Origin: Hymenobacter psoromatis
GTDB lineage: Bacteria > Bacteroidota > Bacteroidia > Cytophagales > Hymenobacteraceae
Direction of reading: 5' to 3'
Assembly: GCF_020012125.1 (NCBI RefSeq)
Contig: NZ_JAIFAG010000001.1
Coordinates: 1,922,001 to 1,986,000 of the forward strand
Length of the DNA: 64,000 bases
Part shown: positions 17,284-24,373 of the stretch, in pieces
How the letters are laid out: the number at the start of each line of letters is the position of its first letter
How positions within the stretch are numbered: position 1 is the stretch's first letter
The notes under the pieces: generated by a model
What the model saw: the letters and a program-made list of their open reading frames with translations, nothing else
What the model was told of the DNA's origin: nothing
Databases searched by the model: none
Program-made: the position numbers and the translations under genes

Positions 17284-17898
17284 ATGCGTCTATCCCCCTT
17301 ATTCTTCCTCCTCGCCCTACCCCTGGCCGCGCGGGCGCAAGCGCCCCCGGCGGCCGAGGTGCGGCGCTACGGCATCGAGGTGGCGGGCTTGCGGGTGGGC
17401 ACGATGACGGCCACGCGCCAGGCCCCGGCCGGCAGCTCCGACGTGACCTACTCGCTGGTGAGCGACGTGCGGGTGAATTTCCTGTTCTACCACCTGCGCA
17501 TTTACTACCAGGTAATCAACCACTTCCGCAACGGGCAGCTGCTGCTCTCGACCGTGGCGGCGCACACCAACCAAGGCGATTTTGCCTCGCGGGCCGAATG
17601 GCTCGGCGACCACTACGCCATCGTGGCCGACCAGTATAAATACCACTACCGGGGTACCGAAACGCAGCCCATCCGCTACGCCGTGACCAACATGTTTTTT
17701 GGCGAGCCGCCAGCCGGGCAGGCGCGGGCCTTCGCCGAGTACTTCGGCGACTTCTTCACCCTGAGCCAGGGGGAAAACGGGGCCTGGCAGGCTGTGCGCG
17801 ACGGCCGCGAGGACGAATACCAGTACGCTAACGGCCAGCTGATTACCCTCATTAAAAAGAACCCGCTGAAGAACTTTATTATCCGGCTGGAGCAGTAG
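17284..17898 (+). CDS. DUF6134 family secreted protein
   Basis: 204 aa with a signal peptide (RLSPLFFLLALPLAARAQA, cleavage after AQA near residue 20). The rest is beta-rich, with YGIEVAGLRVGTMTATR near the start and a C-terminal NPLKNFIIRLEQ. This pattern fits DUF6134, a Bacteroidota periplasmic family of unknown function, possibly lipocalin-like. It follows DUF547 after 54 bp and may be co-transcribed. Confidence 0.7.
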   Translation: MRLSPLFFLLALPLAARAQAPPAAEVRRYGIEVAGLRVGTMTATRQAPAGSSDVTYSLVSDVRVNFLFYHLRIYYQVINHFRNGQLLLSTVAAHTNQGDFASRAEWLGDHYAIVADQYKYHYRGTETQPIRYAVTNMFFGEPPAGQARAFAEYFGDFFTLSQGENGAWQAVRDGREDEYQYANGQLITLIKKNPLKNFIIRLEQ

Positions 17899-17924
17899 AG
17901 CCATAAAAACTGGCAGCCAATAGC

Positions 17925-18452
17925 TTAATACACTTTCTGGCCGCGCTGGAGCCAGATGCCCCAGGCGGGCGAGTAGGCGTGCACGCTATCGGTGGGCTGA
18001 TTAGAGGCCGTAAAAACCGGCTGGCCTTCATTCACCCACTCGAAAATACCGCCGTAGAGGTTGCGCACGTGGGTATAGCCGGCCTGCCGCAGCCTGGCCC
18101 CGATTTGCTCGCTGCGCACGCCCACTGAGCAATATACCACGATGGGCGTATCCTTCGAAATATCACGCACTTCGGCCAGCGAAAACTCGTCGTAGCCCAC
18201 CCACCGCGCCCCGCGCAAGTGACTGACGGCGAACTCGGTGGGCGCACGGGTGTCGAGCAGCACGGGCGTGGGCTGGTGCCTGAGCTGGGCTACGCTCACG
18301 AAGGGCACGGTGCCCTTGAGTAAGCTCTTAAGCATGGCTGAGTAGAGCCGGCTGGTGGTGGGCGGGGCGGCGGGGCGGCTGCGGCAGGCGGCCACCAGGC
18401 CCGCCAGCAGCAGTGCGCCCCCCAGCCACCGGACAAAGGAGCAGGTAGTCAT
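17925..18452 (-). CDS. rhodanese-like lipoprotein
   Basis: 175 aa from ATG18452. The N-terminus has a lipoprotein signal with lipobox LVAAC, so it is probably membrane-anchored in the periplasm. A single rhodanese domain follows, with LLDTRAPTEFAVSHL and the active-site loop YCSVGVRS (catalytic Cys near residue 107). Rhodaneses carry persulfide sulfur or, in variants, handle other oxyanions. Convergent with the DUF6134 gene (26 bp). Rhodanese genes are common beside TIGR04283/DUF547 genes. Confidence 0.88.
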   Translation of the reverse strand: MTTCSFVRWLGGALLLAGLVAACRSRPAAPPTTSRLYSAMLKSLLKGTVPFVSVAQLRHQPTPVLLDTRAPTEFAVSHLRGARWVGYDEFSLAEVRDISKDTPIVVYCSVGVRSEQIGARLRQAGYTHVRNLYGGIFEWVNEGQPVFTASNQPTDSVHAYSPAWGIWLQRGQKVY

Positions 18453-18729
18453 CGATTTTAGATACGCGGACGCGGCCCCTGCTGGTTGCTCTACCCCCCT
18501 TACGCACGCCAAACCTTAACGGTAGTTTCCAATTTGGCACCAGTGACCTGTATAGTTAAAAAATTGGCGGTCAGTTCTTTAATTTGAAGCTATTCAGGAA
18601 GTGCGTGGCACAGGCTGAAAAACAACTACGGATGGTCGCATCAGGTCCTCCTGTTTATCACGGTTGCCCCTTATGCGGGTGAGCCATCCGTTGTAACCTT
18701 GCGCAACTATTCAATTAGCAGCCAACAAC
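18453..18729. other. 277-bp intergenic region with a weak inverted repeat
   Basis: No credible gene. ACGGATGG near 18627 and CCATCCGT near 18684 form an imperfect hairpin upstream of the RibD-C reductase, and TAACCTTG near 18695 is one base off the -7 box. With the possible transposase tail at 19359, the reductase gene may sit in a decayed insertion. Confidence 0.35.
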
Positions 18730-19308
18730 ATGAGAAAGCTCAGAATCATGGAACACATCTCCCTGGACGGCGTGATTCAGCACGAAGACGGCGAAAGCTT
18801 TGCGCATGGCAACTGGACGAATCCCTATCGCACGCCGGCTGGGTTAGCGGCCGTTTTCGAGGCGCAGGGCAGCAACTTCGATTTGCTGCTGGGCCGCCGC
18901 ACCTACGATGCCTGGGCCGACTTCTGGCCGAAAGCCGGGAATAGCCCGATGGCAGACGGGCTGAACGCGGCAACGAAATACGTCGTGACCCACCGGCCGG
19001 ACAGCCTCCAATGGGGCCCGGTCGGGGACTTAGGCGCGGATATTCTAGCGGGTATTCGCGGCGTTAAGGCAACGGATGGCCCCGACCTGATTGTTTGGGG
19101 GAGTTCCACGCTGACGTCCGTGTTGCTCGACCAGGGATTAGTCGATGAGGTGCTGCTGCTGGTCTACCCGGTCTTGCTGGGCCGGGGCAAACGCTTTTTT
19201 TCGGACAGTGCCGACCCGCGCGAACTCGCCTTCGTTAGCACGCAGGTTACGTCCACGGGCGTGCTCATCAACACGTATCGGCACGTTGGCTCGCTGCAAA
19301 AAACCTGA
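18730..19308 (+). CDS. dihydrofolate reductase family protein (RibD C-terminal domain)
   Basis: 192 aa: RKLRIMEHISLDGVIQHEDG starts the fold, LLLGRRTYDAWADFWP and PDLIVWGSSTLTSVLLDQGL are the NADPH-binding signatures, and VDEVLLLVYPVLLGRGKRFF closes it. Members of this stand-alone group are NADPH reductases of unknown substrate, distinct from true folate DHFR and from riboflavin RibD. Monocistronic. Confidence 0.9.
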   Translation: MRKLRIMEHISLDGVIQHEDGESFAHGNWTNPYRTPAGLAAVFEAQGSNFDLLLGRRTYDAWADFWPKAGNSPMADGLNAATKYVVTHRPDSLQWGPVGDLGADILAGIRGVKATDGPDLIVWGSSTLTSVLLDQGLVDEVLLLVYPVLLGRGKRFFSDSADPRELAFVSTQVTSTGVLINTYRHVGSLQKT

Positions 19309-19358
19309 AGCTGCAACGATAGCCCCCAGCCCCCGAACGCTACCGCGCCGGCTGGTTA

Positions 19359-19445
19359 TGGCGCAGCTGAACGCTTGGCTTGATGAGTTTAAAGCCTTGC
19401 TCATGCGCTACGGCACGTGCCTGGAAAGCTGGCTCACGCCTGGCT
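19359..19445 (+). pseudogene. possible C-terminal remnant of a transposase
   Basis: An in-frame stretch AQLNAWLDEFKALLMRYGT, then CLESWLT, is protein-like, unconnected to its neighbours, and resembles the C-terminal tail of DDE transposases. It then runs antisense into the TIGR04282 gene. Too short to assign to an IS family. Confidence 0.25.
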
Positions 19446-20075
19446 TTTGGCCGCGCGCCAGGTGGCCAGGTCCTGTACCGAATCTACGTCGTGCAGGGTG
19501 GGTAGCAGGGCCACGCGCAGGCCCAGGCGGGCGGTATCGGCCAGGGTATCGGGCAGCACGGTGGCGGTGCTCCAGCTTTTATTCTGAAATAACTCGACTT
19601 CTAACTTATTCATTCCTAATAAGTAATAGCCGCCATCATCAGCCGGGCCGAGTACTACGTCGTGGGTCAATAGCTCCTCGAACGCCCGCGTGAGCAGCGC
19701 CGCGCTCAGGCCGGGGCAGTCGGTGCCGATGATGACGGCCCGCCCCGCCCCGGCCCCAAACGCTGCGCCGCAGGCGTGGGCCATGCGCGCGCCCAGTGAG
19801 TCGGCGGGCGGCTGCACGCGCCAGGGTAGGCCGGGCCATTCGGGGCGGGGTAGGGCCTCGTCGGCGGTCATCTCGGCCGGGGCCTCGGCCAGCCACACGG
19901 TGGCCGGCACCTGGGCGGCGGCCACGGCGGCGGCCGTGAGAGCCAGCAGCTCGCGGTACACGGCCAGGGCCGCCGCGGCCCCAATGCCGACGGCCAGGCG
20001 GGTTTTGACGCGCCCCAGCACCGGCTCGCGGGCAAAGATGAGCAGGTGCGGGCGGGAATCAACGGGAGTTTTCAT
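19434..20075 (-). CDS. TIGR04282/DUF2064-type glycosyltransferase
   Basis: 213 aa. HLLIFAREPVLGRVKTRLA near the N-terminus is the hallmark opening, with VIIGTDCPGLSAALLTRAF and VLGPADDGGYYLLGM as the nucleotide/metal-binding segments. The family is related to GT-A transferases and is named for arsenosugar clusters together with TIGR04283. Here it lies 3.1 kb from the TIGR04283 gene, separated by DUF547, DUF6134, rhodanese and the RibD-C reductase, so an original cluster may have been split. Confidence 0.88.
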   Translation of the reverse strand: MKTPVDSRPHLLIFAREPVLGRVKTRLAVGIGAAAALAVYRELLALTAAAVAAAQVPATVWLAEAPAEMTADEALPRPEWPGLPWRVQPPADSLGARMAHACGAAFGAGAGRAVIIGTDCPGLSAALLTRAFEELLTHDVVLGPADDGGYYLLGMNKLEVELFQNKSWSTATVLPDTLADTARLGLRVALLPTLHDVDSVQDLATWRAAKSQA

Positions 20076-20187
20076 GCGCGAAGGAGGCGCGGGCGCGAAG
20101 CTTTTTCGGCGCGGGCGGGCTTAAACTTACGCCCCGCCGCCCCACCTGGCTGCCCCCGGCCCTACCCCCCACCGCGCCGCCGGCCGC

Positions 20188-20195
20188 TACCTTCG
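20188..20195 (+). promoter_or_regulatory. -7 box TACCTTCG upstream of mnmE
   Basis: The TAnnTTCG variant seen before several genes here, about 94 nt before the proposed mnmE start. Confidence 0.4.
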
Positions 20196-20288
20196 CCCCC
20201 CGGCAAAAGCCCCCGCCGGCCGCCCTACCCCCGCCGGCCGCCCCCAACCCGGCCTAGCATCCCCTATCCCCAATCGTCCCCAAAATCT

Positions 20289-21770
20289 GTGAAACCCGCT
20301 AAAATCCGTGCTAATCAGTGGCCTACGGTGGTGGCCCTCTCCACACCGCCGGGCGCGGGCGCGCTGGCGGTAGTGCGTCTATCGGGTTCCGAGGCTATTG
20401 CCATTACCCAAGCGCTTTTTTCCAAGAAGAACCTGGCCGACCAGCCCGGCCACACCCTGCACTACGGCACGCTGCGTGAGCCCGGCACCGGCCGGGTGCT
20501 CGATGAGGTGGTGGTGGCGCTCTACCGCGCCCCGCGCTCCTACACCCGCGAGGACGTGGTGGAAATATCCGGCCACGGCTCCGACTACGTGGCCAGCCAG
20601 ATTCTGGCGGCGCTGCTGCGCCAGGGCGCGCGCCTGGCCGAAGCCGGCGAGTTCACCAAGCGCGCCTTCCTCAACGGCGCGCTCGATTTGGCCCAGGCCG
20701 AAGCCGTGGCCGACCTCATCGCCGCCGACTCGGCGCTCTCGCACCAAGTGGCCCTGAACCAGCTGCGGGGCGGCTTTTCGGATGAATTGCGCGAGCTGCG
20801 GGCGCAGCTCATCAAGTTCGCGGCTTTATTAGAATTGGAGCTGGATTTTGGCGAGGAAGACGTGGAATTTGCCGACCGCACGGGGCTGGCGCGGCTGCTG
20901 GCCGAAGTGGAGGGGGTAGTAACCGGGCTGCTGCGCTCGTTTGAGCTGGGTAATGTAATTAAGCACGGCATCACGACCGTGATTGCCGGGCGGCCCAACG
21001 CCGGTAAGTCCACGCTGCTCAACGCGCTGCTGCGCGAGGAGCGCGCCATCGTATCGGCCACGCCGGGCACCACCCGCGACTTTATTGAGGATGAAGTAAT
21101 TATCGAAGGACTGCGGTTCCGGTTCGTGGACACGGCCGGCCTGCGCGATAACCCCGCCGACGAGGTGGAGGCCATTGGCGTGCGCCGTACCCGCGAGCGT
21201 ATCGGCCAGGCCGCGCTGCTGCTCTACCTCTTCGACCTCACCGAGCTAACCCCCGCCGAGGTGCAGGCCGACATCGCGGAACTGACCACTACCCTACCCC
21301 ACCTGCCCGTGCTGGCCGTGGGCAATAAGCAAGACTTGGGGTCATTTAATACTTATCAGGTATCAGGTATTAAGCAAACGGCGGGGACTGAAAACCAGGA
21401 ACCAGCCACCGAAACTCACGAACCAGAAACCAGACAACCAATAATCAGCAACCAACCCATTTTCATCTCGGCGGCGCGGCGCGAAGGACTGGAGGAGCTG
21501 CAAGCGGCCCTGCTGGCGCGGGTGCGGGGGGCGGGGCTGGCGGGCACCGGCACGGCCACCATCGTCACCAACGCGCGCCATGCCCGCGCCTTGGAAGTGG
21601 CCGCCCAGCACCTGGCGGCCGTGCGCCAGGGCTTGACTGAAGGGCGCGGCACCGAGTTGCTGGCCGCCGACCTGCGCCACGCCTTGGGCGCGCTGGGCGA
21701 GATAACGGGCGAGATTTCATCTGATGACCTGCTGACGAGTATTTTCACCCAATTCTGCATCGGCAAGTAG
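20289..21770 (+). CDS. mnmE: tRNA uridine-5-carboxymethylaminomethyl(34) synthesis GTPase MnmE
   Basis: About 493 aa. The N-terminal folate-binding domain starts at VVALSTPPGAGALAVVRLSG; the G domain has GRPNAGKST (near 235), DTAG and NKQD; the protein ends FCIGK, with the catalytic Cys. With MnmG it modifies wobble U34 of tRNAs. No ATG exists at the family start; GTG20289 is the best candidate and lies in a dispersed AATCTGTG repeat. The frame is open to 20046, but that part is low-complexity Pro/Arg. Between G4 (NKQD) and the G5 SAA there is a ~40-residue insertion (21342-21461) made of degenerate 7-bp repeats (TENQEPATETHEPETRQP), explaining the excess length. Confidence 0.93.
   Translation: MKPAKIRANQWPTVVALSTPPGAGALAVVRLSGSEAIAITQALFSKKNLADQPGHTLHYGTLREPGTGRVLDEVVVALYRAPRSYTREDVVEISGHGSDYVASQILAALLRQGARLAEAGEFTKRAFLNGALDLAQAEAVADLIAADSALSHQVALNQLRGGFSDELRELRAQLIKFAALLELELDFGEEDVEFADRTGLARLLAEVEGVVTGLLRSFELGNVIKHGITTVIAGRPNAGKSTLLNALLREERAIVSATPGTTRDFIEDEVIIEGLRFRFVDTAGLRDNPADEVEAIGVRRTRERIGQAALLLYLFDLTELTPAEVQADIAELTTTLPHLPVLAVGNKQDLGSFNTYQVSGIKQTAGTENQEPATETHEPETRQPIISNQPIFISAARREGLEELQAALLARVRGAGLAGTGTATIVTNARHARALEVAAQHLAAVRQGLTEGRGTELLAADLRHALGALGEITGEISSDDLLTSIFTQFCIGK
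21342..21461 (+). repeat. heptad-repeat insertion inside mnmE
   Basis: ATCAGGT ATCAGGT ATTAAGC, then AACCAGG/AACCAGA/AACCAAC-type heptamers with phase slips. The length keeps the frame. It encodes a hydrophilic Glu/Thr/Gln/Pro loop between G4 and G5. Confidence 0.8.
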
Positions 21771-21921
21771 GGCCGGGGGCGGGGGTAGCAAAAAACCGCG
21801 CAAACGTTATTGGGTAGCTTTCGGGGCCAAACTGAGGGCGTTACGGAAACCTGCGCTCGCCTTCGTATGTACTATAGCCGGGGCGGGCCGGAAAATATTT
21901 CCCGGCGCACCACTTGGGCCG

Positions 21922-21929
21922 TAGCTTCG
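21922..21929 (+). promoter_or_regulatory. -7 box TAGCTTCG upstream of gltA
   Basis: TAnnTTCG variant 46 nt before ATG21975; a second candidate, TAGCTTTC, lies near 21815. Confidence 0.4.
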
Positions 21930-21974
21930 CGCCCACAACAAGCGGCTACTTTACATCCTCTTCCTACCCAACCA

Positions 21975-23270
21975 ATGGCAGAAACTGCTGAACTTACGCT
22001 AGCGGGCGGCCCAGCCCTTTCCCTACCCGTCACCGAAGGGACCGAGCACGAAAAAGCTTTTGACATCGGCAAGCTGCGCGACCAGACCGGCTACGTTACC
22101 TACGACCCCGGCTACAAGAACACGGGAGCCTGCAAATCGGCCATCACGTTTCTCGATGGGGAGCAGGGCATTTTGCGCTACCGGGGCTACCCCATCGAGC
22201 AGCTGGCCGAGAAATCGAGCTTCCTGGAAGTGGCTTATTTGCTGATTTACGGCCACTTGCCCACCGCGGCGGAGCTGGCGGACTTCAGTGGCCAGATTAC
22301 CAAGCACACGCTGGTGCACGAGGATATGCGCAAGATTTTTGATGGCTTCCCGAGCAGCACGCACCCGATGGCCATCCTGAGCAGCCTCACCTGCGCGCTC
22401 ACCGGCTTTTACCCCGAAAGCATCAACCCTAACCTGAGCGCGGCTGATACCGACCTCAACATCGTGCGGCTGATTGCCAAGATGAGCACCATCGCGGCCT
22501 GGACCTACAAAAACTCGGTGGGCCACCCGCTCAACTACCCGCGCAACGACCTCGACTACGCCTCTAACTTCCTGTACATGATGTTTAGCTTCCCCACCGA
22601 GAAGTATGAAGTCAACCCGCTGGTGGTGAGCGCGCTGAACAAGCTCCTGATTCTGCACGCCGACCACGAGCAGAACTGCTCTACCAGCACCGTGCGCCTC
22701 GTGGGCTCGGCCAATGCCAGCCTCTACGGCTCGGTGTCGGCGGGTATCAACGCACTGTGGGGACCGCTGCACGGCGGGGCCAACCAAGAGGTTATTGAAA
22801 TGCTCGAAGCCATTGAGCGCGACGGCGGCGACACCAGCAAGTTCATCGCCAAGGCCAAGGATAAGAACGACTCGTTCCGCCTGATGGGCTTCGGCCACCG
22901 GGTATATAAGAACTTCGACCCGCGCGCTAAAATCATTAAAAAGTCTGCTGATGAGGTACTTAGCGCTCTCGGAATGCAGGACAGCCCACTGCTGAAAATA
23001 GCGCAGGAGCTAGAGCAGGCCGCCCTCACCGACCAGTATTTTATCGAGCGCAAGCTGTACCCGAACGTGGATTTCTACTCGGGCATCATCTACAAGGCGC
23101 TGGGTATCCCCACCGAGATGTTTACCGTCATGTTTGCCTTAGGCCGCCTCCCCGGCTGGATTGCGCAGTGGAAAGAGATGCGCGAAAACAAGGAGCCCAT
23201 CGGCCGCCCCCGCCAGATTTACGTGGGCGAAACCGAGCGCGACTACGTGCCAATGGACGCGCGCAAGTAA
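21975..23270 (+). CDS. gltA: citrate synthase
   Basis: 431 aa from ATG21975, which gives the family length; a frame open to 21810 is rejected. The catalytic His residues are in ILHADHEQNCST and GFGHRVYKNFDPRA, and the catalytic Asp in PNVDFYSGI. It condenses acetyl-CoA and oxaloacetate as the first step of the TCA cycle. This long, type II-like hexameric form is common in Bacteroidota. A terminator follows at 23294. Confidence 0.96.
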   Translation: MAETAELTLAGGPALSLPVTEGTEHEKAFDIGKLRDQTGYVTYDPGYKNTGACKSAITFLDGEQGILRYRGYPIEQLAEKSSFLEVAYLLIYGHLPTAAELADFSGQITKHTLVHEDMRKIFDGFPSSTHPMAILSSLTCALTGFYPESINPNLSAADTDLNIVRLIAKMSTIAAWTYKNSVGHPLNYPRNDLDYASNFLYMMFSFPTEKYEVNPLVVSALNKLLILHADHEQNCSTSTVRLVGSANASLYGSVSAGINALWGPLHGGANQEVIEMLEAIERDGGDTSKFIAKAKDKNDSFRLMGFGHRVYKNFDPRAKIIKKSADEVLSALGMQDSPLLKIAQELEQAALTDQYFIERKLYPNVDFYSGIIYKALGIPTEMFTVMFALGRLPGWIAQWKEMRENKEPIGRPRQIYVGETERDYVPMDARK

Positions 23271-23293
23271 GCTCTTAATTTTTAGTTTTTTAT

Positions 23294-23327
23294 GGTCAGC
23301 CCGCCGTTTGGTGGGCTGCCTTTTTTT
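23294..23327. terminator. terminator after gltA
   Basis: GGTCAGCCCGCC, loop GTTTG, GTGGGCTGCC, then a run of T; one bulged base in the stem. A-rich flank on the other side may also serve the convergent small gene. Confidence 0.75.
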
Positions 23328-23337
23328 GGGCCCTACC

Positions 23338-23541
23338 CTACCCCGGCAGCTCCCGCTTGAGGGTGACGAGTAGCAGATGGGCGCGGCTCCACCACCGCCA
23401 GTTACCACCGCGGTCAGTCACGGCCACTACTTCCCAACCCTCGCGGCCCAGCGCATCCAGCTCTTCCGTCAGCGCGTCCGCATCAATCGGGTTAGTAGCG
23501 TGGTCGGTCACCTCCACTAGGTAGTACTCAAATTTTTTCAT
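23338..23541 (-). CDS. DUF4177-like small protein
   Basis: 67 aa. MKKFEYYLVEV, then LTEELDALGREGWEVVAVTD, resembles DUF4177 proteins, small alpha/beta domains with the GREGWE signature. Function unknown. The ending HLLLVTLKRELPG completes the last beta strand. Soluble, no signal. Convergent with gltA. Confidence 0.75.
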   Translation of the reverse strand: MKKFEYYLVEVTDHATNPIDADALTEELDALGREGWEVVAVTDRGGNWRWWSRAHLLLVTLKRELPG

Positions 23542-23613
23542 GCGCTAAACTTACTACCTGGGCGCAGCCGCCCTACCCGCGGCGGGGCGGCTGCACGCAG
23601 CGTAGCCAGCCAC

Positions 23614-23979
23614 CTAGAGGCGGTGGGCCGTAAAATTAGCCCGCAGCTGCTGGTAGGCCAAGCGCTGCTCGGGTTGCAGCAACTCGCTGAGCGACTGCTC
23701 ATAGCGCAGCTGCGCGGCGGCCAGCTGGGCGTCACGGTCGGCAGCCGGGGCACCGGCCAGCGACTGCTCCAGTTCGCGGCGCTCGTTCAGGAACTGCAGG
23801 TGCAGGTGCTTGATACGCACGTACTGGCCCTCATTAAAGTGAATGCGGTGCGCCAGGGCCTGCGTGAGCGTGGTGGCGCGCACCTGCACCGACTTGGGGT
23901 AGTCCTCACCGGGAGTTTTGGCGGGGGTAGCGTGGGCGAGGCTGGCCGAAAAGCAAGCGGCGGCGAACAGGTAGTTCAT
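23614..23979 (-). CDS. secreted small helical protein (Spy/LTxxQ-like)
   Basis: 121 aa from ATG23979. Signal peptide NYLFAAACFSASLAHA, then a fully helical, Gln/Leu/Arg-rich mature part with a ...LLQPEQRLAYQQLRAN-type end, as in periplasmic Spy/LTxxQ-like or heavy-metal sensor proteins. No clear metal ligands. A longer frame to 24045 is rejected. Family assignment is tentative. Confidence 0.6.
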   Translation of the reverse strand: MNYLFAAACFSASLAHATPAKTPGEDYPKSVQVRATTLTQALAHRIHFNEGQYVRIKHLHLQFLNERRELEQSLAGAPAADRDAQLAAAQLRYEQSLSELLQPEQRLAYQQLRANFTAHRL

Positions 23980-24373
23980 GGGTAAAAAGGGTTTGGGGTG
24001 AAATGAAAAAGCGCTGGGCAGTTCCGGTAACCGGCGCAGGACCACCCTGTCGCTGCCGGAACTGCTTCAAACCTACACCCTTTTCTTTTTTTGCACAAAA
24101 ACCAGTGAGTTTGGCACTTTTTTAATTAACGAATTTTACTTTAATTTCAATTACCCCTCATTCACAAGCGCTTATGAAAAGTAGAAAAAGTTTAGCTTCG
24201 ACCATAAAAAAAGCCCGCGCTTAGGCGGGCTATTTATTTTGCTTGAAAAATCCTATTAAATTTCGCAGTTCTTAAAGCCTTACTTTAAGTTCGGAACTCC
24301 TGCGCTCCTTTGCAAACCTCTGCAAGAGATGCCCTTTACCAAGGAGTATAGAAGTATTAAAGACGGCCGCAGG
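23980..24373. other. 394-bp intergenic region with two hairpins
   Basis: AT-rich between divergent-to-convergent units. It holds a hairpin with 10-bp arms GCAGTTCCGG/CCGGAACTGC (24018-24065) and a second bidirectional terminator-like stem AGCCCGC/GCGGGCT with A/T flanks (24205-24236). No open frame of note. Confidence 0.55.
24205..24236. terminator. terminator-like hairpin
   Basis: AAAAAAAGCCCGC, short loop, GCGGGCT then A/T run. Located downstream of the OmpA gene (-) and in the gap before the Spy-like gene. Confidence 0.65.

Noticed and set aside
20046..20288. Upstream extension of mnmE
   Set aside because: Pro/Arg-rich low complexity, beyond the family start, overlaps the divergent transferase start.
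22023..22898. 291-aa minus-strand frame
   Set aside because: Antisense to gltA.
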